64,000 nt of DNA, from positions 207,685,743 to 207,749,742 of the forward strand of contig NC_053037.3 in assembly GCF_002575655.3 (NCBI RefSeq), in the 5' to 3' direction. Below the pieces are notes generated by a model that was not told the origin of the DNA, searched no databases, and was given only the letters and a program-made list of their open reading frames with translations. The stretch comes from Aegilops tauschii subsp. strangulata (lineage: Eukaryota > Streptophyta > Magnoliopsida > Poales > Poaceae). This document shows positions 24,172 through 35,975 of the stretch, piece by piece; the first letter of the stretch is position 1, and each line of letters opens with the position of its first letter. The translations under genes and the position numbers were made by a program.

Positions 24172-24919
24172 CTAAACTAGGAGAAACGAGGATCTAATCA
24201 TCAACTTATTGTTGTGACGACGCTTGCCATTGCTCTGCTTCTGGCTGGATCCCTGGCCGTTTTGGGGAAGAAGGCACTTCCTCATGTCAACGATCCGCAT
24301 GTACATGTCATTGCTCGTGTACGCCTCCTTGGCCACGTACACGACGTGAGCTTTGTAGTTTCTCCAGCCAGGCCGAGTGCCAGGCACGCTTGTCCTTGCT
24401 GCATGAATCCTTCATGTGTATGTAGTAGGGGTCGATGATGGCCTCTGCGAGGTGAACCAGTGAGTCCTTCTCATGCTCCTTGCTGCCCCAGATCTTGTAT
24501 TGGCCCTGGATGTCGACAAGATTCTGGCAGGCGATGCCCGAATTCTCGAGCGCCTTTACATCATTGGTGATGTCCACCGTAGCGAACATGTAGTGGGGGT
24601 TGTTGACAAACCTGGCAAAACACTCGCAAGGCCTTGTGGCCAGGCAGTAGTGGTAGACGAGGACGTGGTGGCGCACACACATCTAGGCGACGGCAACCTT
24701 GGGACGAGACCCGGCACGAGCGCGGCTGTACTCGAGGTCGAACCCGACCACCTTGTACTTCTCCTCGGCAAGCAACAGCTTCATGATGTGGATGGAGTGC
24801 TCCACCCAGACCGGGTCGTTGCTTTACACCACCGAGAGGTCCATGAACCTTCTGTGGGTGTCCACCACGGCACGCATAGTGAACTACTTCTCGTCGTCGG
24901 CATTCGCTCGGAGCGCCAT
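24172..24919 (-). pseudogene. decayed 3'-5' exonuclease domain gene (DEDD family)
   Basis: Starting at the ATG at 24919 (MALRANADDEK) the frame reads VVGFDLEYSRARAGS, the DxE motif of RNase D/WRN-type exonucleases, then HHVLVYHYCLA, FATVDITNDVKALENSG, GSKEHEKDSLVHLAEAIIDPYY and, after a shift, HVVYVAKEAYTSNDMYMRIV, where the final YxxxD-like catalytic motif belongs. About 235 codons, a complete small domain. Stops lie near 24885 (TAG), 24823 (TAA) and 24684 (TAG), and a frameshift near 24395. It sits just inside the CACTA-like terminus, so it may be a captured copy. WEX-like genes of this kind degrade or trim nucleic acids; this copy cannot. Confidence 0.65.
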
Positions 24920-25766
24920 TGGAGCCGCGCATGATGCCCTCTAAGAATTTCTCGTGGTGGGTGTGCTTATTAAAATGGTGGGGAGTTATGGAAATTTTGA
25001 AGAGACACAAGGGTTAAATGGCCGCTGTAATAAATGGGGGCCGGCCGGCCTGTAATCGTCACGTCTTATCACGACGTTCATAGCGGAGGATTCCAGTGCA
25101 CGCTTGACTACACCGCACCGCACGCGTGGGCTTGAAGAGGCGCCAAATGTATCGTCGGGGAGCCTGTTCCCGCGCTACCACGCTGTTTACCGCGCAAGCT
25201 TCCCACCCGGCTAGTTTGGCCACGCGTCGGCTACAAGAGGGACAAATTGTGGGCGTTTATTGGCAAAAAGCTTTGTAAAATTGAAGTGTGTGGAATGACT
25301 TTGGTCATAAGTTTACCCGTGGGTGATGAGGTCAAAGTTACACAGAAAGGTGATGATGGACACTCGAGTGCGATAATTAATTCTGCGCTCTATAGTGCAC
25401 ACGGAGGAAGAAACCAACTGTGTGCAATAATGTCGAAGATCGCAGTCGAGTTAGCTATACAGATCATGTGTTATGAGATCGACAAGGTAAGCATATTTGA
25501 CAATGGTTAATAAAATCTAAGACCATTGCATATTAAGGTCAAAATAGTGCTAGCAATATATGAGTCTCATACGATGCCATTTCAACGTTTGTACCACAAA
25601 AGCTCGAAATATTACGAGGTTCAAATTCCAGTGTTATATGGCTCAAATTCGAAGATTACAAGGTTCAAACTGATATTAGAAATGAAATTCAGCTCATCAT
25701 GTGCAAACGGTTGCGTTGATCCGCTGAACATGGATATCAGAGAGGTTCAAACTTATATTACCACTT
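24920..25766. other. about 850 bp with no supported gene
   Basis: The DNA upstream of the exonuclease copy (24920-25230) is GC-rich and holds no ORF worth calling. 25247-25510 has an 87-aa ORF without recognisable features and with words similar to the CACTA subterminal repeats (GTGTGCAATAATG), so I read it as part of the same transposon. Confidence 0.35.
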
Positions 25767-27222
25767 CTAAGTCTTGTTTTGGAACCTCACAATTTTTGGA
25801 AAACGGTCAGCCACTGAGAAGTCATGTATGGGGTTGACATGATGACTTCTGATTACTCTGTCATCTGAAGTTCCAAAATGAAATTCAACATTTTTGGAGC
25901 CTACTGCATTCTGCCGCAGGCGCCGGCGCTCATCAACAAACCATTTATTTTTGTGAAATAAATGTAGGGCAAACCTCATTTCCTTCAGCACCCTTGCTCT
26001 GAGAACAAAGAACCTGGCAAATACAATCTCTGGTAAGGTCCCTCGGTAGGAGTTCAAAGTATTTTCTAAGAGATGCAGATCTAGGCATTCGACATGATTG
26101 TTATATTGTATCACATTATCCACCACTGGTCCTAGTCTTATCTGCAAAAGAAGAAAACGTGTTAGTGCCTACATGCAGTTTTGAACATTACTACATGCCT
26201 ATTTGGTTTGCAGGATTTGTAAAATGCATGAACATGCCATCTTCGATCTGACATGATTAACATGGGCATTTGATTACATTCTAGAAAAATGTAGCCTTCT
26301 TCACAAGAGGTTGGAGTGGATGAAAAGTTCCCTAAGAAAACTAGTACAGATGAATCCAAAGGAGAAATGCTTATTGATTGTAACCATATGGATCAAGCAA
26401 CCAATATGGGGGGGGCATGTATGTACTGAAATCCTCCAAAAGAATCCTTCAGAAACCGTAGTAGTCATTGTAAACTTGGAAAAAGGTGTCACAAATTGAA
26501 CTCCCTTATGGTTAATATTTAACAGGAAAGGAACATCACCTCAATATATAGCTTCTTCAGGCACAGAAAGCCTCTCAAGAAACTGACAACTTGCTCCAAG
26601 TTGGGACCGATAGATTCTAATGCCAAGACCTTCACTATGCGTAGTTTCGGGGTCTAGCTTGTCGGAATCATTTTTTGAATGACAGACGAACAAACATCTA
26701 CAAAATTAGAAATAATTTTAATTTGTAGAAGGAGAGGTAGAAGGTGGCTGTTGTACCTGAACGGGTGTGGGTCCAATAACAAGTTCAGAGTATTTGTCAG
26801 ACAAGTAGCCCACCACTATCAATTTCGGCGCAAAAATGACATTGATTCTTGTTGGACCTTCTTGATCAACTACAAGTAATCTCTCAAGTGTAGGTGTGTC
26901 CTCAATGACCATACCGTCGTACACATCTTGTGATGTCTTCCTGCCGCACGAGCAACACACATAAATAGTCCGGAGAGTCATGGAGGTGATGTGGAAGGTA
27001 CTCAACCCATTGACCGCCTGAAGATAAAGGTACTCGAGTGCAGTACAGCCACGGAGCAGGTGCTCCATGTCACCGTTTGAGAGGCAGACGACGACGAGCT
27101 CGAGGTTCTTCAGGCGTAGTAGAATAAGAGCGGGCGCGTCATTAAGGGGAGATGGCAGTTCCTGAACTTGGCGACGCGCAGCGTGGACACAAGGCAGAGT
27201 GTGGACGTTGGCAGGAACCGCA
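25767..27222 (-). pseudogene. F-box/FBD gene, LRR and FBD portion (3' half)
   Basis: Three exon-like blocks are visible. 27222-26757 encodes leucine-rich sequence (LLRLKNLELVVV, LLRGCTALEYLYLQAV, VIEDTPTLERLLVV, GYLSDKYSELVIGP) and ends at a donor CAG|GTAC. About 26700-26531 encodes VKVLALESIGPNLEQ and ends at |GTGATG. 26147-25767 encodes the FBD end (CLDLHLLENTLNSYRG, FARFFVLRARVLKEMRF, IHDFSVADRF). This is the order of grass F-box/LRR/FBD proteins, substrate adaptors of SCF ubiquitin ligases. The start of the first block needs a frameshift near 27140 to join the frame, and TAG at 26654 breaks the second. At 27222 it is cut by the Athila-type element; the F-box half continues at 35529. Confidence 0.8.
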
Positions 27223-27227
27223 CATGC

Positions 27228-28818
27228 TGATACGTCTCCAACGTATCTATAATTTTGATTGTTCCATGCTATATTATATTCTGTTTTGGACATTATAGGG
27301 CTTTATTATACACTATAATATTATTTTTGGGACTAACCTATTAACCGGAGGCCCAACCCAGAATTGCTGTTTTTTTGCCTATTTGAGAGTTTTGCAGAAA
27401 AAGAATATCAAATGGAGTCCAAACGGAATGAAACCTTCGGGAACGTGATTTTCGGAACGAACGTGATCCAGAGGACTTGGACCCTACGTCAAGACATCAA
27501 CCTGGACGGCACGAGGTAGGGGGCGCAACATTTCCCCCCCCCCCCCAGGTGCGCCCTCCACCCTCGTGGGCCCCCAGTTGTCCACCGACATACTCCTTCC
27601 TGCTATATATACCTACGTACCCCCAAACTACCAGATACGAAGCCAAAAACCTAATTCTACCGCCGCAACCTTCTGTACCCGTGAGATCCCATCTTGGGGC
27701 CTGTTCCGGAGCTCCGCCGGAGGGGGCATCGATCACGGAGGGCTTCTACATCAACACCATAGCCTCTCCGATGATGTGTGAGTAGTTTACCTCAGACCTT
27801 CGGGTCCATAGTTATTAGCTAGATAGCTTCTTCTCTGTTTTTGGATCTCAATACAATATTCTCCCCCTCTCTCGTGGAGATCTATTCGATGTAATCTTAT
27901 TTTGCGGTGTGTTTGTTGAGACTGATGAATTGTGGGTTTATGATCAAGTTTATCTATGAACAATATTTGAATCTTCTCTGAATTGTTTTATGTATGATTG
28001 GTTATCTTTGCAAGTCTCTTCGAATTGTCAGTTTGGTTTGGCCTACTAGATTGATCTTTCTTGCAATGGGAGAAGTGCTTAGCTTTGGGTTCAATCTTGC
28101 GGTGTCCTTTCCCAGTGACAGTAGGGGCAGCAAGGCACGTATTGTATTGTTGCCATCGAGGATAACAAGATGGGGTTTATATCATATTGCATGAGATTAT
28201 CCCTCTACATCATGTCATCTTGCTTACAGCGTTACTCTGTTCTTATGAACTTAATACTCTAGATGCATGCTGGATAGCGGTCGATGTGTGGTGTAATAGT
28301 AGTAGATGCAGGCAGGAGTCGGTCTACTTGTCTCGGACGTGATGCCTATATACATGATCATACCTAGATATTCTCATAACTATGCTCAATTCTGTCAATT
28401 GCTCAACAGTAATTTGTTCACCCACCGTAAATACTTATGATCTTGAGAGAAGCCACTAGTGAAACCTATGGCCCCCGGGTCTATTTTCCATCATATTAAT
28501 CTCCCGACAACAAGCTATTTCTGGCGTCATTTTTATTTTACTTTCTTTACTTTGCATCTTTATCATAAAAATACCAAAAATATTATCTTATCATATCTAT
28601 CAGATCTCACTCTCGTAAGTGTCCGTGTAGGGATTGACAACCCCTTATCGCATTGGTTGCGATGATTTATTTGTTTGTGTAGGTGCGAGGGACTCGTGCG
28701 TGGCCTCCTACTGGATTGATACCTTAGTTCTCAAAAACTGAGGGAAATACTTACGCTACTTTGCTGCATCACCCTTTCCTCTTCAAGGGAAAACCAATGC
28801 AATGCTCAAGAGGTAGCA
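27228..28818 (+). repeat. Athila-type 5' LTR
   Basis: This 1,591-bp LTR pairs with 33940-35523; both contain the phrase AACCGGAGGCCC early on and TATATATACCTACGTACC as the likely TATA region (about 27605). Confidence 0.9.
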
Positions 28819-28829
28819 ACAAGGATTTC

Positions 28830-28847
28830 TGGCGCCGTTGCCGGGGA
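28830..28847 (+). other. primer-binding site for tRNA-Asp
   Basis: TGGCGCCGTTGCCGGGGA, 11 bases inside the LTR, is the exact complement of the 3' end of plant tRNA-Asp(GUC) as I know it. This primer is typical of the Athila lineage. Confidence 0.85.
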
Positions 28848-29010
28848 GTCTACGTAAAAGTCAACATACCAAGTACCCATCACAAACCCTTATCTCCCAC
28901 ATTACATTATTTGCCATTTGCCTCTCGTTTTCCTCTCCCCCACTTCACCCTTGCCGTTTTATTCGCCCTCTCCTTTTTCCGCTCGCCTCTTTTTCTGCTT
29001 GCTTGTCACG

Positions 29011-30159
29011 ATGGCTCAAGATAATACCAAATTATGTGACTTTACCAATACCAACAACAATGATTTCCTTAGCACTCCGATTGTTCCTCTTACCAATAAT
29101 GAGTCTTGTGAAATTAATGCAGCTTTGTTGAATCTTGTCATGAAAGATCAATTCGCCAGCCTTCCTAGTGAAGATGCCGCTACCCATCTAAATAGCTTCG
29201 TTGATTTGTGTGATATGCAAAAGTAGAAAGATGTAGACAATGATATTGTTAAATTGAAGCTATTTCCTTTTTCGCTTAGAGATCATGCTACAGCTTGGTT
29301 TTCATCTTTGCCTAAAAATAGTATTGATTCTTGGAATAAGTGCAAAGATGCTTTTATCTCTAAATATTTTCCTCCCGCTAAGATCATCTCTCTTAGAAAT
29401 GATATTATGAATTTTAAGCAACTTGATCATGAACATGTTGCACAAGCTTGGGAGAGGATGAAATTAATGACACGTAATTGCCCTACGCATGGTTTGAATT
29501 TGTGGATGATTATACAAAAAATTTATGCCGGATTGAATTTTGCTTCTAGAAATCTTTTAGATTCAGCCGCGGGAGGCACTTCTATGGAAATAACTTTAGG
29601 AGAAGCTACTAAACTCCTAGATAATATTATGGTTAATTATTCTCAATTGTACAGTGAAAGATCTACTAATAAAAAAGTGCATGCGATAGAAGAAATTATT
29701 GTTTTGAGTGGAAAGATGGATGAACTTATGAAATTATTTGCTACTAAGAGTGTGTCTTCTGATCCTAATGATATGCCTTTGTCTACTTTGATTGAGAATA
29801 ATAATGAACCTATGGATGTGAATTTTGTTGGTAGGAATAATTATGGTAACAACGCGTCTAGAGGAAATTTTAATCCTAGGCCTTATCCTAGTAATTCCTC
29901 TAATAATTATGTTAACTCCTACAACAATTCTTATGGAAATTTTAATAAGATGCCCTCTGAATTTGAGACTAGTGTTAAGGAATTTATGAATTCGCAAAAG
30001 AATTTCAATGCTTTGCTTGAAGAGAAATTGCTGAAAGTTGATGAATTGGCTAGGAACGTTGATAGAATTTCTCTTGATTTTGATTCTTTAAAACTTAGAT
30101 CTATTCCTCATAAGCATGATATCAATGAGTCTCTCAAAGTGCAAAGAAAGAACCGCTAG
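29011..30159 (+). pseudogene. Athila-type gag
   Basis: ATG at 29011 (MAQDNTKLCDF) opens a frame with one internal TAG at 29224, closing at TAG 30159; about 382 codons. The Gag core is clear: LFPFSLRDHATAWFSSLP, CKDAFISKYFPPAKI, FKQLDHEHVAQAWERMKLM, YAGLNFASRNLLDSAAGG. An Asn/Gly/Tyr-rich C-terminal part (NNYGNNASRGNFNPRPY) precedes it to the end. No zinc knuckle is seen. The start is preferred because earlier ATGs lie in the leader and the core follows in frame. One nonsense codon makes this copy defective unless read through. Confidence 0.8.
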
Positions 30160-30245
30160 GATGCGTGCTAAGAAAGATTGCTTTGTGAAAGCGTGTTCTT
30201 CTATTTTTTTATGAAAACAAAGATGAAGATCTAAAAGTTATTGAT

Positions 30246-31068
30246 GTGTCTCCTATTAAATATTTGTTTTTCAATATGAATCTTGATAATGATGAGACTG
30301 AATATGATCCACCTTTACCTAGAAGGCGTTCCAGAAATTCGGAGTTTTTAGATCTTGATGCTAAAATTGATAAAAGTGGGGTTGAAGAGGTCAAAACTCT
30401 AGATATTAATAAACCCACTATTTCGGATTTCAAGGAATTTAATTATGATAATTGCTTTGATAGATTTTATTTCCTTGTTGCAATCCGTGCTAAATTCTCC
30501 TCATGCTTATAGTCAAAATAAAGCCTTTACTAAGCATATCGTTGATGCTTTGATGCAATCTTATGAAGAAAAACTTGAGTTGGAAGTTTCTATCCCTAGA
30601 AAACTTTATGATGAGTGGGAACCTACTATTAAAATTAAAATTAAAGATCATGAATGCTATTCTTTGTGTGATTTGGGTGCTAGTGTTTCCACGATTCCAA
30701 AGACTTTGTGCGATTTGTTAGGTTTCCGTGATTTTGATGATTGCTCTTTAAATTTGCACCTTGCGGATTTCACCATTAAGAAACCTATGGGAAGAATTAA
30801 TGATGTTCTTATTGTTGCAAATAGGAACTATGTGCCCGTAGATTCTATTGTTCTTGATATAGATTGCAATCCTTCATGTCCTATTATTCTTGGTAGACCT
30901 TTCCTTAGAACGATTGGTGCAATTATTGATATGAAGGAAGGGAATATTAGATTCCAATTTCCAATAAAGGAAGGCATGGAACACTTCCCTAGAAAGAAAA
31001 TAAAATTACCATATGAATCTATCATGAGAGCCACTTATGGATTGCCTACCAAAGATGGCAATACCTAG
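30246..31068 (+). pseudogene. Athila-type pol N-terminal region with protease
   Basis: A first frame from 30246 (MSPIKYLFFNM, then PPLPRRRSRNSEFLDLD) shifts near 30450 into the frame of 30445-31068. There YSLCDLGASVSTIPK is the aspartic protease active site (D-L-G-A for D-S/T-G-A) and CPIILGRPFLRTIGAIID is the second conserved protease block. The frame stops at TAG 31068, at the place where the reverse transcriptase should begin. Protease would cut the Gag-Pol polyprotein. Confidence 0.8.
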
Positions 31069-33939
31069 ATCTATCCTTGCTATTATGCCTAGCTAGGGGC
31101 GTTAAACGATAGCGCTTGTTGGGAGGCAACCCAATTTTATTTTTTAGTTTTTTTTTTGCTTTTTTGCTTCTGTTTAGGAATAAATATTTGTTCTATCGTC
31201 TGGTTAGATGTGTTTTTATGTTTTAATTAGTGTTTGTGCCAAGTTTAACCTATAGGATCTTCTTGGATGATAGTTATTTGATCTTGCAGAAAATTCCAGA
31301 AACTTTCTGTTCATGAAAATAATTGTTAAAAATCACCATAACGTGATAAAATATTGATTCCAATTGCTTCTGATCAATAAACACATTTTCTAGGTCGTCC
31401 TATTTTTTCCGAATTTTTGGAGTTCCAGAAGTTTGCGTTAGTTACAGATTACTACAGACTGTTCTGTTTTTGACAGATTCTGTTTTTCGTGTTTTGTTTG
31501 CTTATTTTGATGAATCTATGGTTAGTAAAATAGTTTATAAACCATAGAGAAGTTGGAATACAGTAAGTTTAACACCAATATAAATAAAGAATGAGTTCAT
31601 TACAATACCTTGAAGTGGTCTTTTGTTTTCTTTCGCTAACGGAGCTCACGAGATTTTCTGCTGAGTTTTGCGTTGTGAAGTTTTCAAGTTTTGGGTAAAA
31701 GATTTGATGGATTATGGAACAAGGTGTGGCAAGAGCCTAAGCTTGGGGATGCGCATGTCACCCCCAAGATAATCTAAGGACACCTAAAAGCCAAAGCTTG
31801 GGGATGCCCCGGAAGGCATCCCCTCTTTCGTCTACTTCCGTCAGTAACTTTACTTGGAGCTATATTTTTATTCACCACATGATATGTGTTTTGCTTGGAG
31901 CTTCTTGTATGATTTGAGTCTTTGATTTTTAGTATACCACAATCATATTTGCTGTACACACCTTTTGAGAGAGACACACATGATTCGGAAATTATTAGAA
32001 TACTCTATGTGCTTCACTTATATCTTTTGAGTTATATAGTTTTTGCTCCAGTACTTCACTTATATCTTTTAGAGCACGGTGGTGGAATTGTTTTATAGAA
32101 ACTATTGATCTCTCATGCTTCACTTAGATTATTTTGAGAGTATTAAATAGCATGGTAATTTTCTTAAATAATCCTAATATGCTAGGTATTCAAGATTAGT
32201 AAAAACTTTCTTATGAGTGTGTTGAATACTAAGAGAAGTTTGATGCTTGATGATTGTTTTGAGACATGCAGGTAGTGATATCAAAGTTGTGCTAGTTGAG
32301 TAGTTGTGAATTTGAGAAATACTTGTGTTGAAGTTTTCAAGTCCCGTAGCATGCACGTATGGTAAATGTTATGTAACAAATTTGAAACATGAGGTGTTCT
32401 TTGATTGTCCTCCTTATGAGTGGCCGTCGGGGACGAGCAATGGTCTTTTCCTACCAATCTATCCCCCTAGGAGCATGCGCGTAGTGCTTGGTTTTGATGA
32501 CTTGTAGATTTTTGCAATAAGTATGTGAGTTCTTTATGACTAATGTTGAGTCCATGGATTATACGCGCTCTCACCTTTCCATCATTGCTAGCCTCTTCGG
32601 TACCGTGCATTGCCCTTTCTCACATTGAGAGTTGGTGCAAACTTCGCCAGTGCATCCAAACCCCGTGATATGATACGCTCTTTCACACATAAACCTCCTT
32701 ATATCTTCCTCAAAACAGCCACCATACCTACCATAGTAACATGACACGTTCCGAGATATATTGTCATGCAACTTTCCACCGTTCCATTTATCATGACACG
32801 TTCCGAGATATATTGCCATGCAACTTTCCACCGTTCCATTTATCATGACACATTCATCATTGTCTTGTTGCTTTGGATGATCATGTAGTCGACATAGTTT
32901 TTGTGGCGAAGCCACCGTTCATAATTCTTTCATACATGTCACTCTTAGTTCATTGCATATCCCGGTACACCGCCGGAGGCATTCATATAGAGTCATACTT
33001 TGTTGTAGTATCTAGTTGTAATCATTGAGTTGTAAATAAATAGAAGTGTGATGACCATAATTTTCTAGAGCATTGTCCCAAGTGAGGAATAAAAAAAGAA
33101 AAAGAGAAAGGCCATAAGAAAGAAGAAGGCCCAAAAAAATGAGAGAAAAAGAGAGAAGGGACAATGCTACTATCCTTTTTCCACACTTGTGATTCAAAGT
33201 AGCACCATGATCTTCATGATAGAGTGTTTTGTCACTTTCATATACTAGTGGGAATTTTTCATTAAAGAACTTGGCTTGTATATTCCAACAATGGGCCTCC
33301 TCAAGTGCCCTAGGTCTTCGTGAGCAACCAAGTTGGATGCACACCCACTTATTTTCTTTTGTTGAGCTTTCATATATTTATAGCTCTAGTGCATCCGTTG
33401 CATGACAATCCCTACTCCTTGCATTAACATCAATCGATAGGCATCTCCATAGCTCATTGATTAGCCTCGTTGATGTGAGACTTTCTCCTTTTTGTCTTCT
33501 CCACATAACCCCCATCATTATACTCTATTCCACCCATAGTGCTATATCCATGGCTCACGCTCATGTATTGCGTGAAGGTTGAAAAAGTTTGAGATTACTA
33601 AAGTATGAAACAATTGCTTGGTTGTCATCGGGGTTGTGCATGATGAGAGCATTCTTGTGTGACGAAAATGGAGCATGACTAAACTATATGCTTTTGTAGG
33701 GATGAACTTTCTTTGGCCATGTTATTTTGAGAAAACATAATTGCTTAGTTAGTATGCTTGAAGTATTATTATTTTTATGTCAATATTGAACTTTTATCTT
33801 GAATCTTTCGGATCTGAATATTCATACCACAATTAAGAAGAATTACATTGAAATTATGCCAAGTAGCATTCCACATCAAAAACTCTGTTTTTATCATTTA
33901 CCTACTCAAGGACGAGCAGGAATTAATCTTGGGGATGCT
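31069..33939 (+). other. Athila-type 3' non-coding region
   Basis: About 2.9 kb without coding domains. It begins with GGGCGTTAAACGATAGC and GCTTGTTGGGAGGCAACCC, phrases familiar from Athila-type elements of Triticeae, and ends in CTTGGGGATGCT, the candidate polypurine tract before the LTR. The 60-114-aa ORFs here show no domain and do not look coding. Confidence 0.6.
32741..32844. repeat. 52-bp tandem duplication in the Athila-type 3' region
   Basis: ATGACACGTTCCGAGATATA at 32741 recurs at 32793, and the copies differ at only one or two bases; a third start (ATGACACATTC) follows at 32845. Confidence 0.85.
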
Positions 33940-35523
33940 TGATACGTCTCCAACGTATCTATATTTTTTGATTGTTCCATGCTATATTATATTCTGTTTT
34001 GGACATTATTGGGCTTTATTATACACTTTTATATTATTTTTGGGACTAACCTATTAACCGGAGGCCCCACCCAGAATTGCTGTTTTTTGCCTATTTGAGA
34101 GTTTCACAGAAAAAGAATATCAAATGGAGTCCAAACGGAATGAAACCTTCGGGAACGTGATTTTCAGAACGAACGTGATCCAGAGGACTTGGACCCTACG
34201 TCAAGACATCAACCAGGAGGGCACGAGGTAGGTGGGCGCGCCTACCCCCCAGGCGCGCCCTCCAACCTCGTGGACCCCCTGTTGCTCCACCGACGTACTC
34301 CTTCCTCCTATATATACCTACGTACCCCCAAACTACCAGATACGGAGCCAAAAACCTAATTCCACCGCCGCAACCTTCTGTACCCGTGAGATCCCATCTT
34401 GGGGCCTGTTCCGGAGCTCCGCCGGAGGCGGCATCGATCACAGAGGGCTTCTACATCAACACCATAGCCTCTCCGATGATGTGTGAGTAGTTTACCTTAG
34501 ACCTTCGGGTCCATAGTTATTAGCTAGATGGCTTCTTCTCTCTTTTTGGATATCAATACAATGTTCTCCCCCTCTGTCGTGGAGATATATTCGATGTAAT
34601 CTTCTTTTGCGGTGTGTTTGTTGAGACCGATGAATTGTGGGTTTATGATCAAGTTTATCTATGAACAATATTTGAATCTTCTCTGAATTCTTTTATGTAT
34701 GATTGGTTATCTTTGCAAGTCTCTTCGAATTGTTAGTTTGGTTTAGCCTACTAGATTGATCTTTCTTGCAATGGGAGAAGTGCTTAGCTTTGGGTTCAAT
34801 CTTGCGGTGTCCTTTCCCAGTGACAGTAGGGGCAGCAAGGCACGTATTGTATTGTTGCCATCGAGGATAACAAGATGGGGTTTATATCATATTGCATGAG
34901 ATTATCCCTCTACATCATGTCATCTTGCTTACAGTGTTACTCTGTTCTTATGAACTTAATACTCTAGATGCATGTTGGATAGCGGTCGATGTGTGGAGTA
35001 ATAGTAGTAGATGCAGGCAGGAGTCGGTCTACTTGTCTCGGACGTGATGCCTATATACATGATCATACCTAGATATTCTCATAACTATGCTCAATTCTGT
35101 CAATTGCTCAACAGTATTTTGTTCACCCACATTAAATACTTATGCTCTTGAGAGAAGCCACTAGTGAAACCTATGGCCCCCGGGTCTATTTGCCATCATA
35201 TTAATCTCCCGACAAGAAGCTATTTCTGGCGCCGTTTTTATTTTACTTTCTTTACTTTGCATCTTTATCATAAAAATACCAAAAATATTATCTTATCATG
35301 TCTATCAGATCTCACTCTCGTAAGTGACCGTGTAGGGGTTGACAACCCCTTATCGCGTTGGTTGCGAGGATTTATTTGTTGGTGTAGGTGCGAGGGACTC
35401 ATGCGTGGCCTCCTACTGGATTGATACCTTGGTTCTCAAAAACTGAGGGAAATACTTACGCTACTTTGCTGCATAACCCTTTCCTCTTCAAGGGAAAACC
35501 AACGCAGTGCTCAAGAGGTAGCA
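33940..35523 (+). repeat. Athila-type 3' LTR
   Basis: This 1,584-bp LTR matches 27228-28818 along its full length with few differences, and is followed by the CATGC duplication. Confidence 0.9.
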
Positions 35524-35528
35524 CATGC

Positions 35529-35975
35529 CCATCATCAAAAGTGAGCTCCTTGACCTGATCTAGGGTGGGGGATCGGAACTAGTCGTCAAGCTTGGCTCGT
35601 TCCTTGCCATTGGAATGGAACTTGCCCATTCTAAGGCCCGTGGTTGGTCCAAGGTGACTGCCGAGGATCTTGGAGAACGCATCCAAGCTTTTGTGGTAGC
35701 CATGGCAAAGCTCGTGGGTGTCGATGAGGTCGATAGGGCTGGAGTTCCATAGGGAGCGCCACCGCCGGGAAAGGACGGTTGTGCGTGCCCCATATTTGAT
35801 TGGGAGGAGGGAGATTATGACTGTCAACATATCATCGGGGAGGCTGCTGATGAAGTCTAGGCCTGCTGGAGTTGCTTGCAGTTCTAGCTCGCCCCACCTC
35901 CGCTTGTTGGCAGCCCCATTCTCAACCTCTGGTGTCTCCTTGTCAGCGGCGCTTTCTGATAGAAATGGGAGTATA
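35529..35975 (-). pseudogene. F-box/FBD gene, F-box portion (5' half)
   Basis: The minus strand encodes LDFISSLPDDMLTVIISLLP followed by YGARTTVLSRRWRSLWNSSP, a clear F-box (binds SKP1 in SCF ubiquitin ligases), and then DAFSKILGSHLGP. A TGA or TAG near 35580 interrupts the frame (KERAKLDD, then stop) before FRSPTLDQVKELTF, which leads towards the LRR part. The frame appears to start after a splice acceptor (TTTCTATCAG) near 35960, so a short upstream exon is expected. The rest of the gene lies at 25767-27222, beyond the Athila-type insertion whose CATGC duplication joins the halves. Confidence 0.8.

Larger units (their letters stand above)
27228..35523 (+). mobile_element. non-autonomous Athila-type Gypsy retrotransposon, 8,296 bp
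   Basis: LTRs 27228-28818 and 33940-35523 start TGATACGTCTCC, end AAGAGGTAGCA and are nearly identical; CATGC is duplicated at 27223-27227 and 35524-35528. The primer site is a full complement of tRNA-Asp, which Athila elements use. Inside are a gag gene and a protease region, but no reverse transcriptase, RNase H or integrase: from 31069 to the 3' LTR there is about 2.9 kb of non-coding DNA. Either the pol core was deleted or the family moves by borrowing it. The element lies inside the F-box/FBD gene. Confidence 0.9.
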
